From positions 1 to 64,000 of the forward strand of contig JARGPH010000013.1 of the NCBI GenBank assembly GCA_029213065.1: a stretch of DNA of 64,000 nt. Reading direction: 5' to 3'. Position numbers and translations under genes: made by a program. Under the pieces are notes generated by a model that saw only the letters and a list, made by a program, of their open reading frames with translations, searched no databases and had not been told where the DNA came from. Each line of letters opens with the position of its first letter. Position 1 is the first letter of the stretch. Of this stretch, positions 1-10,669 are shown piece by piece. Origin of the DNA: Verrucomicrobiales bacterium. GTDB lineage: Bacteria; Verrucomicrobiota; Verrucomicrobiia; Verrucomicrobiales; DEV007.

Positions 1-102
1 GACCTCGGTGATGTCTGGTGGGACCTGATCAATCTTAAAACGAAAGTGGTGAAACTTGGTCGCCGCTCTCCTGAGAGCCTTGCCCTGAAAGAAGGCGAGT
101 AG
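1..102 (+). CDS. C-terminal fragment of an unknown protein
   Basis: An open frame enters from the left edge and stops at TAG 100-102, giving 33 visible residues that begin DLGDVWWDLINL and end with LALKEGE. The stretch is too short to assign a family. A strong intrinsic terminator follows 50 bp downstream, as expected at the end of a real transcript. The start and most of the protein lie outside the window. Confidence 0.55.
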   Translation, partial: DLGDVWWDLINLKTKVVKLGRRSPESLALKEGE

Positions 103-151
103 GCTCTCTCGAAAAAAACAATTTTCCTTGGGGAAAAACAAGAAGTGGACT

Positions 152-187
152 GCTGTCCTGTGGCGAAAGCCGCAGGGCAGCTTTTTC
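152..187 (+). terminator. Rho-independent terminator
   Basis: A 13-bp stem (GCTGTCCTGTGGC pairing with GCCGCAGGGCAGC, two G-U pairs) closes a GAAA tetraloop and is followed by TTTTT. It lies just after the partial gene ending at 102 and probably terminates that transcript. Confidence 0.85.
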
Positions 188-361
188 GTTTCCGGCGCGA
201 AGCACCAGGTTACAAATTTGAACGCGTTTTGTATCCGCAGGTCATAGAAAATTGCGTATCATTTCACCATGTCGATTCCTCCAGACCTGCCCCGGCGCTC
301 AGCTTCCCGCCAGCCGCCTGCATTGCCGACCGATCATCGTCGCGAGCAGTGGGGCCTCGCC

Positions 362-911
362 ATGAAAGACAATCTTGCTCTCCTCGTCGGAGCGGTCGTG
401 ATTGCCTGGGGATTGCAAATCGCCGATCTCGTTACCTTCAGTTTTCTCGACAATTTCGGGATCAAGCCGCGCACCCTTTCAGGGCTGTTCGGCATTCTCG
501 CCGCCCCGTTTCTGCACGGGGGATTCGGGCACCTCCTCTCGAACACACTTCCGTTTCTCATGTTGGGAGGCATCGTCCTCATCGGGGGCAGAAAGCTCTT
601 CGTCGCCATATCGCTTTTTATCATCGCGATCGGGGGAGGCGCCCTCTGGACGGTCGGGCCCGCAGGCACCAATCACATCGGAGCGAGCCTGCTTATTTTC
701 GGTTACCTCGGTTTTCTCCTCGCGCGTGGCGTCGTCGAGAAATCCACTTTCTGGATCGTCGTTTCCGTCGTAGTCCTTGTCCTCTACGGCGGAATGCTCG
801 CCGGCGTTCTTCCCGGTCAGGAGGGAATCTCGTGGCAGGGGCACCTTTTCGGATTCATCTCAGGTGTTCTCGGAGCGCGGGTTCTCCTCACCGGCGAAAG
901 TCGTAAGAAGC

Positions 912-934
<23 letters not shown>
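362..934 (+). CDS. Rhomboid-family intramembrane serine protease
   Basis: A 190-residue polytopic membrane protein with rhomboid signatures: HGGFGHLLSN around residues 52-61, a GASLLIFG motif with the likely catalytic Ser at 109, and HLFGFISG with the catalytic His at 161. Rhomboids cleave transmembrane helices within the bilayer; the substrate here is unknown. Six hydrophobic segments fit the basic bacterial rhomboid core. The frame extends to an ATG at 269, adding 31 Arg/Pro-rich residues; I prefer 362 because the membrane core begins right after it, but neither start has a clear Shine-Dalgarno site. The 3' end overlaps convergent recQ by 23 bp. Confidence 0.85.
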
Positions 935-3071
<2,137 letters not shown>

Positions 3072-3170
3072 TTACAGGTGTTACTATGAACAATATTTCG
3101 TGAAACGCACTTCGAAAAGGAATCTATTTTTTCCTTTCCCCTGAAGGGCTGTCGGGTTACCCCATTGGCT

Positions 3171-4292
3171 ATGGAAGATCTACGCATTGGCATTCTCGGT
3201 CATCGTTTCATGGGGCGGGCGCATTCAAACGGATGGAGCCAGACAACGAAGTTTTTCGATCCTCCCTACAAGCCTGTTTTGCAAGTCGCTTGTGGTCGTG
3301 ACGGGGAAGATCTTCAAAAGTTCGCGGATCGATGGGGCTGGGCCGAGATCGAGACGGACTGGAAGCGCGTCATGGAGCGCGACGACATCGACGTGATCGA
3401 TATTTCCCTGCCCACTTTCATGCACGCCGAGACCGCGATCGCCGCGGCCGAAGCGGGGAAGCACATCTTTTGTGAAAAGCCGATCTGCAACACCTCGGAA
3501 CAGGCGAGAGCGATGCAGGCTGCTGCCGAAAAGGCCGGTGTGGTCCACTATGTGAACCACAATTACCGCCGTTGTCCCGCCGTCGCTCTAGCGAAAAGGA
3601 TGATCGATGACGGTGAGCTCGGGGAGATCTACCACTGGCGCGGCGCCTACCAGCAAAGCTGGCTCGTGAACCCCGATCATCCGCTCGACTGGAAGTTGAA
3701 AAAGGACACTGCCGGAGCCGGTCCACTCTGGGATCTCGGTTCGCATGCGGTCGATCTCGCGCACTACCTGGTGGGGGATTTTGCCAACATCACCTCCCAG
3801 GGAAAGCAGTTCACCGAAGAGCGTCCCCTCGCTTCGGATCCATCGAAGACCGGAAAAGTCGAAGTCGAATGTGCCGCGCTCATGATGGGGGAGTTCAAGA
3901 ACGGCGCCCTCGCCACAATTGAGACGACGCGTTATGCAACCGGACGTCGCAATCGTCATACCTTTGAAATCTACGGGAGCAAAGGGGCTCTCACCTGGGA
4001 CATGGAGGACATGAACCGGCTCAAGTTTTTCGACAATGGCTCGCCCGAGCACCTCGTCGGATTTCGCGACATCCTCGTGACCGAGCGCTCTCACGAATAC
4101 GCCAACGCCTGGTGGCCTCCCGGTCACATCATCGGCTACGAGCATGCTTTCGTGCACGCCTGCAACGACTTCATGCACGCAATCAAAGAGGGCCGAACCC
4201 TTGACCCCGATTTCGCTGAAGGTATCAGGATCATCGAAGTTCTCGAGGCCGCTCTCAAGTCGATGGAGACAGGCGCGCGAGTCAAGTTGTAG
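3171..4292 (+). CDS. Gfo/Idh/MocA-family NAD(P)-dependent oxidoreductase
   Basis: The 373-residue protein has an N-terminal Rossmann fold (IGILGHRFMGRAHSNGW), the EKPICNT motif of the family near residue 100, and a C-terminal dimerisation/substrate domain with WDLGSHAVDLAHYL. Members usually oxidise or epimerise sugars, inositols or glycosides; nothing here fixes the substrate. The frame can be extended two codons to a TTG at 3165, but the ATG at 3171 is the simpler start. Its position beside other carbohydrate-related genes suggests sugar catabolism, which is inference. Confidence 0.92.
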   Translation: MEDLRIGILGHRFMGRAHSNGWSQTTKFFDPPYKPVLQVACGRDGEDLQKFADRWGWAEIETDWKRVMERDDIDVIDISLPTFMHAETAIAAAEAGKHIFCEKPICNTSEQARAMQAAAEKAGVVHYVNHNYRRCPAVALAKRMIDDGELGEIYHWRGAYQQSWLVNPDHPLDWKLKKDTAGAGPLWDLGSHAVDLAHYLVGDFANITSQGKQFTEERPLASDPSKTGKVEVECAALMMGEFKNGALATIETTRYATGRRNRHTFEIYGSKGALTWDMEDMNRLKFFDNGSPEHLVGFRDILVTERSHEYANAWWPPGHIIGYEHAFVHACNDFMHAIKEGRTLDPDFAEGIRIIEVLEAALKSMETGARVKL

Positions 4293-4315
4293 GCAAGGTG
4301 CGCGGCGCCCCGGAA

Positions 4316-4405
4316 GTAGAATGGGTTTTTAGCCCGTTTTCAAAGCTTGCCGGAGCAGAGGCTTCGGCGGATGGGCAGCGCGCACGGGTTGGAAACCCAT
4401 GCTAC
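4316..4405. repeat. Imperfect inverted repeat, REP-like
   Basis: Two 21-bp arms, 4316-4336 (GTAGAATGGGTTTTTAGCCCG) read inward and 4385-4405 as its near reverse complement, differ at about four positions and are separated by 48 bp. The unit lies in the gap between the oxidoreductase stop and the ridA stop. It has the size and form of a dispersed REP-type palindrome; no second copy was seen in this window. Confidence 0.6.
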
Positions 4406-4437
4406 CTTCTCCGCCACGTGAATTGCATTTACGCTCG

Positions 4438-4476
4438 ACCCAACAGGGTCAGGTCGAGCATCCAACCCTGTTGGGT
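4438..4476. repeat. Perfect 12-bp inverted repeat ACCCAACAGGGT
   Basis: ACCCAACAGGGT (4438-4449) and its exact complement ACCCTGTTGGGT (4465-4476) flank a 15-nt spacer, six bases downstream of the ridA stop. There is no T-tract on either strand, so it is not a canonical intrinsic terminator. Related sequence recurs at 21329-21363 and 58688-58702. Confidence 0.75.
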
Positions 4477-4481
4477 TTGGA

Positions 4482-4862
4482 CTATTCAGCCTCAACTGCG
4501 ATGCATTCGATCTCGATCAAGGCGCCGAGGGGAAGGCCTGCCACCTGCACCGTTGAACGCGCCGGCTTGTGGTCGCCGAAGGCTTCGGCGTAGAGTCCGT
4601 TCACGACGGGGAAATCAGCCATGTCGGCGAGGAAAATGGTCGTCTTCATGATGTGTCCCAGCGACGAGTTGGTTCCCGCGAGGACCGCTTTCATGTTTTC
4701 AAAAACCTGACGGGTCTGGGCTTCGATGCCACCGTCGACGAGCTTCATCGTTGCCGGATTGAGTGGGATCTGGCCGGAACAAAAGATGACTCCGTTCACC
4801 GTTGCTGCGTGAGAATAGGGGCCAATCGCATCTGGCGCTCCGGGGGTATTGATTGTCTTCAT
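4482..4862 (-). CDS. ridA: RidA family enamine/imine deaminase
   Basis: A 126-residue protein covering the whole RidA (YjgF/YER057c/UK114) fold. Characteristic segments are DAIGPYSHA near the N terminus, FCSGQIPLNP, and the C-terminal ARSTVQVAGLPLGALIEIE with the active-site Arg at 102 and Glu at 119. RidA hydrolyses reactive 2-aminoacrylate and related enamines released by PLP enzymes, protecting the cytosol. It stands alone between a palindromic repeat and a 250-bp gap, so it is probably monocistronic. Confidence 0.95.
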   Translation of the reverse strand: MKTINTPGAPDAIGPYSHAATVNGVIFCSGQIPLNPATMKLVDGGIEAQTRQVFENMKAVLAGTNSSLGHIMKTTIFLADMADFPVVNGLYAEAFGDHKPARSTVQVAGLPLGALIEIECIAVEAE

Positions 4863-5114
4863 TGGGGGAATATGTCGTCGTGAGGCAATTTTCCTAACAG
4901 AAATTTGAGGCCGGCTTCACCGCTCGATTGACTATCCCGATGCAGGACAAACTCTCAGTATCCTCGTGCAGAGTGCATAGGGGGAGTGATCATTTTGCAA
5001 TTAACTCACCACTTTTAGTCTCCTCTCCGCCCTGTTGGTTGGGGTGTAACTCATTCACTATAAAGGATTAAAGTTTTTGTCTAATGGCCGTGGAACGCTT
5101 TTTGCACCTTAGGG

Positions 5115-5609
5115 ATGGTGAAAGTAAAAACCATGAACACCACCACGAACAACCCTCCCTTTTCAGAAACGGACGCGAAAGCGATCGACCACTGCAACTC
5201 TCTTCTCCGGGGAGAGATCTCCGCGGTTGAGACATACGGACAGGCTATAGACAAGTTCTCCGAAGAACCGGAAGTCGTGATTCTCAAAGCGATTCGCGAT
5301 GATCACCGCAGGGCGGTAACTTACCTGACCGACCGCATCCACGGCCTTCATGGTCTCGCTGACACTTCATCCGGTGCCTGGGGAGCGACCACCAAAGCGA
5401 TTCAGGCAACGGCCAACTTTTTCGGAGAAGACTCCGCGATTCGCTCTCTTGAGCAGGGCGAAGAACTTGGTCAGCAGGCCTACGAGTCGGCTATCAACGA
5501 TCCTGATCTTGACGAGGAGACGCGACTCATCGTGCGGGACCGCCTTCTCCCCATGGTCAATCAGCACATCACCAGACTTCAGACACTCACAGAATCACTT
5601 TCTCAGTAG
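5115..5609 (+). CDS. DUF2383 (PA2169-type) four-helix-bundle protein
   Basis: The 164-residue protein has the DUF2383 pattern: a Glu-containing helix LLRGEISAVETYGQAID, then DDHRRAVTYLTDRI, a Gly-rich linker, and a second pair of helices including LEQGEELGQQAYESA and PMVNQHITRLQTL. The fold resembles ferritin-like bundles with possible metal-binding Glu/His; function is unestablished. A second ATG at 5133, preceded by GGTGA at a good distance, may be the true start. The Cu/Zn SOD gene follows after 32 bp on the same strand, so the pair may be co-transcribed in an oxidative-stress context (inference). Confidence 0.85.
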   Translation: MVKVKTMNTTTNNPPFSETDAKAIDHCNSLLRGEISAVETYGQAIDKFSEEPEVVILKAIRDDHRRAVTYLTDRIHGLHGLADTSSGAWGATTKAIQATANFFGEDSAIRSLEQGEELGQQAYESAINDPDLDEETRLIVRDRLLPMVNQHITRLQTLTESLSQ

Positions 5610-5641
5610 TCAGAAGTCCAACCCGTTAAATCCAATAGCAT

Positions 5642-6373
5642 ATGAAAAATATTATCCTGACAACCATACTCTCCACCGGCCTCGCTCTCTCCGCGACCGC
5701 GGAAGACAGCCTCGTGTCGGTGATCAATCCCACCGGCGGAAACATCACCAAAGGGGTCGTCACCTTTGAACAGGTCGGCACAGCCGTAAGCGTAAAAGCA
5801 GTCATCACAGGACTGAAGCCCGGCCAGAAGCACGCGATCCATGTCCACGAGTTCGGAGATGTGACATCTCTCGACGCCAAGAGTGCCGGAGGGCATTACA
5901 ATCCCATCGGTCATCCTCACGGCCTGACTGATACTACGGTGCGTCACGCCGGTGACCTCGGGAACATTCACGCCGATGCTGATGGAGTGGGTGTTCTTTC
6001 GCTCACGATTTTACCTGAAGTGTTGCCGGAAGGCGGAGTCAGTAATTTCGCCGGTCGTGCTGTGATTATTCACGCCGAAGCAGATGATGGTGGCCAGCCC
6101 ACCGGCAACGCCGGACCGCGTATTGCCGCTGGTGTGATCGGCTATGGAAATCCGGATGCCGATGCATTCTCTGTTCTCGAGGAATTTCCCAACCGGGCTC
6201 AGTACATCGTGATGGTTTCCGAAGACTCGAATGACGGTGCCGCTGAAAAAGCGGGAGAAAACCTCGACAAAGTCGGTGAAAAAGTAGCGGATGGCGTCGA
6301 GGAAGCCGCCCGCGAAACCGGAAAGGCTCTCAAGAAAATCGGCAAGGCAATTGAGAAGGAACTCAACGAGTAA
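5642..6373 (+). CDS. sodC: Exported Cu/Zn superoxide dismutase with C-terminal helical extension
   Basis: A signal peptide (cleavage near ATA|EDS, residue 20) precedes a Cu/Zn SOD domain. Metal ligands are all present: His67, His69, His85, His93, His102, Asp105 and His144, and the active-site Arg160 in GNAGPR. The two cysteines that normally form the fold-stabilising disulfide are replaced: GDVTS has Val74 and RIAAGVIG has Ala163. After about residue 200 the protein continues with a Lys/Glu/Ala-rich amphipathic helix (KVGEKVADGVEEAARE), absent from ordinary SodC. It probably dismutates superoxide in the periplasm. A terminator follows 31 bp after the stop. Confidence 0.9.
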   Translation: MKNIILTTILSTGLALSATAEDSLVSVINPTGGNITKGVVTFEQVGTAVSVKAVITGLKPGQKHAIHVHEFGDVTSLDAKSAGGHYNPIGHPHGLTDTTVRHAGDLGNIHADADGVGVLSLTILPEVLPEGGVSNFAGRAVIIHAEADDGGQPTGNAGPRIAAGVIGYGNPDADAFSVLEEFPNRAQYIVMVSEDSNDGAAEKAGENLDKVGEKVADGVEEAARETGKALKKIGKAIEKELNE

Positions 6374-6403
6374 TTTTTACCTCCCCCTCAACAACAACCA
6401 GAG

Positions 6404-6432
6404 AAGCATCGCCGAAAGGCGGTGCTTTTTTG
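6404..6432 (+). terminator. Rho-independent terminator after sodC
   Basis: The stem AAGCATCGCC pairs with GGCGGTGCTT (one G-U pair) around a GAAA loop and runs into TTTTTT. It ends the DUF2383-sodC transcript. Confidence 0.88.
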
Positions 6433-6605
6433 TTGGTGCGTGGCATGCTCCATCCATGGAGTGGCGCGCTTCCAGCCGCCGGATAAGACTCCCGCCTGAT
6501 GGTTGAGATGACGATGCCCGACTGGGCGTGACTTGCGGCGGAGTGCTCTGCTGGCAGCAGGATGCAGCCACTCCCTGGAGCGAGGGGCGCGGGGGCGCTG
6601 GTGAA

Positions 6606-7991
6606 TTAACTCAGGATCTCGTCGACGATGTTCCCATACACATCGGTGAGCCTGAAGTCGCGGCCTCCGTGAAAGTAGGTGAGGGCTTCATGATCGATTC
6701 CCATGAGGTGGAGGAGCGTGGCGTGGAAGTCGTGGATGTCGACTTTGTCCTTCACTGCGTAGTAGCCGAAGTCGTCGGTCGCGCCGTGGTGGTATCCGGG
6801 CTTGACGCCGGCACCGGCGAACCAGTTCGTGAATCCGTAGGGATTGTGATCGCGTCCGTTCTGGTGTTTGCCGGTGATGCCGTCAAAAAATTCGAAGGTG
6901 GGAGTGCGGCCGAACTCGCTTCCGCAAATCACGAGGGTGTCGTCTAACATGCCTCGAACTTTGAGATCGTGAAGGAGTCCCGCGATGGGTTTGTCGACCG
7001 CATTGGCATTGCCGCGATGGCCTTTCTCCAGTTCAGAGTGCTGATCCCACAAATTGCCGTAGCGCGGCGTCGCGTGATTCACCGTTATGTAGCGAACCCC
7101 CGCTTCGGAAAAGCGACGGGCGAGGAGAAGGGCTCGTCCAAACTCATCGGTGTGGTCTTCGTCGATCCCATAGAGGTCGCGCGTTGCCTTCGATTCGTTG
7201 TCGATGTCGAGCAGGCCCGGGGCCTCGGTTTGCATGCGGAAAGCGAGCTCCATTTCCTCGAGTTCACGGTCCGGTTCGTGAAGGCGGTTCAGCTCTTGAA
7301 TAAAGTCGACGTGTGCTTTCTGTTCAGGGAACTGCGGCTTCAGATTTTCCCAATCGAGATCGGGCCGTTTTCGATCCGGCTTGTCGATCGCGGTGCCGCC
7401 GAAGTTGGCGGGAAGAAACCCGGTGGGACGGTTCGGATCGGTCGGGGTGATGTCGATGTAGGCGGGGAGATTGTCATTCATCGAGCCGAGCCCGTAGACG
7501 AGCCAGCTGCCCAGGGTCGGGCGAACCTCGATGGGGACGCCGGTGTGGAGAACGCGCTTCGCGGTGATATGATCATTGCTCGTGTGGTTGAGCGAATGGA
7601 TGAATGTCAGGTCGTCGATGAAGCGGCTGTTGACCTCGGGAAAGAGATCGCTCGCGTAGGTCCCGCTTTCGCCCCAGTGCTGCCAGCCGAAGGGGGAGGG
7701 AATCACGGTTCCCTGCTTTGCAAAGGTGAACTCAGGCTGGTTGATCGATTCGGGAAGCGGCTTCCCCGCATACTTGTCGAGGGCCGGTTTGTGATCGTAG
7801 GAATCGATTTGGGAGAGTCCGCCTTCGAGGAAAATGTAGATGATGCGTTTCGCAGCGGGACGATGCTGCGTGATCCCGCTCAAGCCGCTGCCGGCGTAGA
7901 GAGTGCTGTTTTGCGAGAGCAGATCGGCCGCCGCAATAGATCCGAGACCGAGAAAGCTTTTGCTGAGCCAGTCGCGTCTCGACAGGGGCAT
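6606..7991 (-). CDS. DUF1501 (sulfatase-like fold) Tat-exported protein, module A
   Basis: The protein of 461 residues begins with SRRDWLSKSFLGLGS, a twin-arginine signal, and continues with the DUF1501 pattern: IYIFLEGGLSQIDSYDHKP, HTSNDHITAKRVLHTG, VICGSEFGRTP and HDFHATLLHLMGIDHE near the end. DUF1501 proteins have an alkaline-phosphatase/sulfatase-like fold and are almost always encoded next to DUF1549/DUF1553 proteins; their substrate is not known. The frame stays open far upstream into the neighbouring gene; I chose the ATG at 7991 because the Tat motif follows immediately and the preceding gene ends at 8002. Confidence 0.9.
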   Translation of the reverse strand: MPLSRRDWLSKSFLGLGSIAAADLLSQNSTLYAGSGLSGITQHRPAAKRIIYIFLEGGLSQIDSYDHKPALDKYAGKPLPESINQPEFTFAKQGTVIPSPFGWQHWGESGTYASDLFPEVNSRFIDDLTFIHSLNHTSNDHITAKRVLHTGVPIEVRPTLGSWLVYGLGSMNDNLPAYIDITPTDPNRPTGFLPANFGGTAIDKPDRKRPDLDWENLKPQFPEQKAHVDFIQELNRLHEPDRELEEMELAFRMQTEAPGLLDIDNESKATRDLYGIDEDHTDEFGRALLLARRFSEAGVRYITVNHATPRYGNLWDQHSELEKGHRGNANAVDKPIAGLLHDLKVRGMLDDTLVICGSEFGRTPTFEFFDGITGKHQNGRDHNPYGFTNWFAGAGVKPGYHHGATDDFGYYAVKDKVDIHDFHATLLHLMGIDHEALTYFHGGRDFRLTDVYGNIVDEILS

Positions 7992-8001
7992 GTCAGGATG
8001 A

Positions 8002-10527
8002 TTATTCAAGGTGACTGAAGGCGCTGGATGAAAAGAGGGCGAGGCAGACGCGGGAGAGTGATTCGGTCTCGCTGAGACCGTTCTGAACGCCCGTTGAAAA
8101 GTAGGCCAGAAGCGCTTCTTTTTCGCGCTCGCGAAGAGGGCGTCCCAGAGTGAGTTCGTTGGCCGCTTCGAGACGGGCTGCGTTGTCAGGATGTTCGGCG
8201 ACGAGTTTTTCGGCGAGCTGGTCGGCGTAGTATTTGGGGACGGGATTGTTGAGCCAGAAAAGCGCCTGCTTCGCGGTGATGCTCTCATCCCTGTCGTGCA
8301 TGGGGCGACCGGATTCGTCGTAGCCGAAGAGCTTGAGCATTTTCCGGATCTCCAGCCCGAGGCCCTTCGGCGATCGGGAGGAGGTGAGAATGTAGAGGGC
8401 GCGATCCTTCGAGAGGTTGGTGTCGAGTGGTTCGCCGGAAGGTTGGCGCTCGACCTTGCCAATGCTTGTGAGCATTCCGTCGTAGATGGCCTCGGCTTCG
8501 AGGCGGTGTCGCGGGTAGCGGGACAAAAAGACGCCGTCGGGATCTTTTTCGCGATTGGTAGGGGTTTCCGCCGACGAAGCCCGATAGGTATCCGACTTCA
8601 TGATGAGACGGTGAATGTGTTTGATCGACCAGTCGTTTCGCATCAGTTCCGCCGCGAGCCAGTCGAGCAGTTCGGGGTGCGTCGGCGGGCTGCCCTGGAT
8701 TCCGAAGTCGTCGGCGGTGCGGACGATGCCGGTGCCGAAATGCCAATGCCAGAGACGGTTCACGAGGACTCGAGCGGTGAGCGGATGGTTCGGATCGGTG
8801 AGCCATTGGGCGAGTTGGAGGCGTCCGCTCTCGCCGTCGGGAACAGGGTAGGATGTCGAGATGAGATCGTCGGCGAGAGAGGGGGCGGCACGGGGAACGG
8901 GGTCGCCTTTTTGCTGGTAGGTTTCGCCGTTGACGTGGACGGGGAGGCTAATAGGAGCCTTTTCTTCAGAAACGGCGAGGGTGACGGGGAAAGCGCTCGC
9001 CTGAATTCGCAGTTCTTCTGTTCGTTTGTCGATGGATTCGAGGAGTCGGCTTTCACTTTCGTTCAGACCGGTTTCAGCTTCCGCTATCGAAGGTGGCCAA
9101 AACGCCGCGAGAATCTCGCTATTCGAAAAGGTCTTTTCGCGTTGGAAAACGATTCCCCGGTCGAGAGTCGGGAAGGGTTCGTTTTGCGCCACTTTGAAGC
9201 GAATATAATTGCTGCCCCTCTTCAGTTCCGGAAGTGCGATCGCAGCCCAGCGGAATCCATTGTCTCCTTCTCCACTGGTTTGACCGACCAAAACCTGTTC
9301 GTCAAGGGTTGTCCCGTTGATCTCGAGATCGACGGGGGAGGGGACTTCGGCGCGGAAGCGCACCAGCAGTTGATAGTCGCCGGGCTCTTTTACGGGGATG
9401 CGATACTTGGCCCATTGATCTTTTTGTCGCCGCGAAGCGAGAGCCTCCTGCTTGCCGCCAAAAGAGACCACCTTGAGATTCTTGTGACCGTCAAAATTCT
9501 CGGCTTCAAAGGAGAAGATATGGTCTCCGAAAATTTCGGAGGCGGGAATCTCAGGTCGTCCTTCCGAGAGGAGACGTTGTTGCACTTTGGAGAGCAATTC
9601 GGCTCTTTCAGAGGCCAGTTGGCGCAGTTCCGTTTCTTTGTTGAGATAACCTCGCTCCTCCTGAGTGGTTACAAGGCGCTGAACCGCTCTGGGCCGTCCG
9701 TCTTTCCATTCCTCCGAAAAATCACTCGTGATTCTCGTGCTGCGAAACATTCCCGCCATCGCGTAGTAATCCGCCGTCGGGATGGGATCGAATTTGTGAT
9801 CGTGACAGCGGGAGCAGGCAAAATCCATTGCGAGAAAGGCCCGCGTCGTGGTCGAAATCTGTTCGTCGATGATGTCGAGACGCAACTTGTTCGGATCGGT
9901 GCATTCTTCGAACCACTGGCCGATCGAGAGAAAGGCCGGAGCAGTGATCGCATCAAGGTAGGCGGAGGCTGTCTCAGCGTTCTCCGCGAGGATATCTCCC
10001 GCGAGCTGTTCCGTCACAAAGCGATCGAAGGGCTTGTCCTCGTTGAAACTCTTCACGACATAATCCCGGTAGGGAATCGCGAGGTCGATTTCGTCAATCC
10101 CGGGAACTTTAATGGCACCCTGCACATAGCGCGCAATATCGAGCCAGTGCCGGCCCCAGCGCTCTCCGTAGTGCGGTGAGCCGAGAAGACGGTCGACGAG
10201 CTTTTCGTAGGCGTCAGGGCTTTCGTCGGCGGTAAAGGCGGCGATTTCTTCGCGAGTCGGAGGCAGCCCGGTTAGATCAATCGTCGCACGGCGCAGAAGG
10301 GTGTATAGATCCGCTTCCGGGTTCTGTTCAACTCCGAGATCACTCAGTTTTTGACTGATAAAGTAGTCAATGGGGTTCTCATCGCCCGGCACCTCCCCGG
10401 CTGAAACAGGCTGAAGTGACCAGTGAGAGGCCCACTTTTCTGCATTTTGAGCCGATAGCGGCGCGATTGCTGTTCCAAATAGAACCGCAATAATCACTGG
10501 AATCGGAATATGGCATAAAGGAGTCAC
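8002..10527 (-). CDS. DUF1549/DUF1553 exported protein with internal carbohydrate-binding-like domain, module A
   Basis: After a likely signal peptide (GTG start, hydrophobic VIIAVLFGTAIAPLSA), DUF1549 spans about residues 50-270 with LTGLPPTREEI, GERWGRHWLDIARY and a CSRCHDHKFDPI site that matches CxxCH haem attachment. A beta-rich block around 335-470 (FSFEAENFDGH, EPGDYQLLVRFRA) looks like a carbohydrate-binding module. DUF1553 follows with LTARVLVNRLWHWHFG and THPELLDWLAAELM. Unlike modules C and D it lacks an N-terminal PSCyt1 cytochrome domain. It sits 10 bp upstream of its DUF1501 partner, so the two form an operon. An oxidative role in polymer use is often proposed but untested. Confidence 0.9.
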   Translation of the reverse strand: MTPLCHIPIPVIIAVLFGTAIAPLSAQNAEKWASHWSLQPVSAGEVPGDENPIDYFISQKLSDLGVEQNPEADLYTLLRRATIDLTGLPPTREEIAAFTADESPDAYEKLVDRLLGSPHYGERWGRHWLDIARYVQGAIKVPGIDEIDLAIPYRDYVVKSFNEDKPFDRFVTEQLAGDILAENAETASAYLDAITAPAFLSIGQWFEECTDPNKLRLDIIDEQISTTTRAFLAMDFACSRCHDHKFDPIPTADYYAMAGMFRSTRITSDFSEEWKDGRPRAVQRLVTTQEERGYLNKETELRQLASERAELLSKVQQRLLSEGRPEIPASEIFGDHIFSFEAENFDGHKNLKVVSFGGKQEALASRRQKDQWAKYRIPVKEPGDYQLLVRFRAEVPSPVDLEINGTTLDEQVLVGQTSGEGDNGFRWAAIALPELKRGSNYIRFKVAQNEPFPTLDRGIVFQREKTFSNSEILAAFWPPSIAEAETGLNESESRLLESIDKRTEELRIQASAFPVTLAVSEEKAPISLPVHVNGETYQQKGDPVPRAAPSLADDLISTSYPVPDGESGRLQLAQWLTDPNHPLTARVLVNRLWHWHFGTGIVRTADDFGIQGSPPTHPELLDWLAAELMRNDWSIKHIHRLIMKSDTYRASSAETPTNREKDPDGVFLSRYPRHRLEAEAIYDGMLTSIGKVERQPSGEPLDTNLSKDRALYILTSSRSPKGLGLEIRKMLKLFGYDESGRPMHDRDESITAKQALFWLNNPVPKYYADQLAEKLVAEHPDNAARLEAANELTLGRPLREREKEALLAYFSTGVQNGLSETESLSRVCLALFSSSAFSHLE

Positions 10528-10669
10528 TTGAAAAAAGGGCAGGGGATTCGATCTTAACTTAGTTTATGGAACGTCTCTCTTTGGACGCGTTTCCCGCTTT
10601 CCGGTTCATTTTTCTACGGAATAAAGGGCTTGAGGCGTTAATAAACCGACATTTTCCAACGAATACAAC

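Noticed and set aside
6969-8018. A 349-codon plus-strand frame opposite the DUF1501 gene
   Set aside because: Antisense shadow of a gene with a Tat signal and full DUF1501 pattern.
7992-8462. A 157-residue N-terminal extension of the module A DUF1501 gene
   Set aside because: It overlaps the 3' end of the DUF1549/1553 gene in another frame, is Ser/Pro/Arg-rich without motif, and would bury the twin-arginine signal.
8191-10179. A 662-codon open frame on the plus strand opposite the module A gene
   Set aside because: It lies antisense to a protein with clear DUF1549/DUF1553 motifs; high GC and codon bias leave the opposite frame open. Its product has no recognisable domain.
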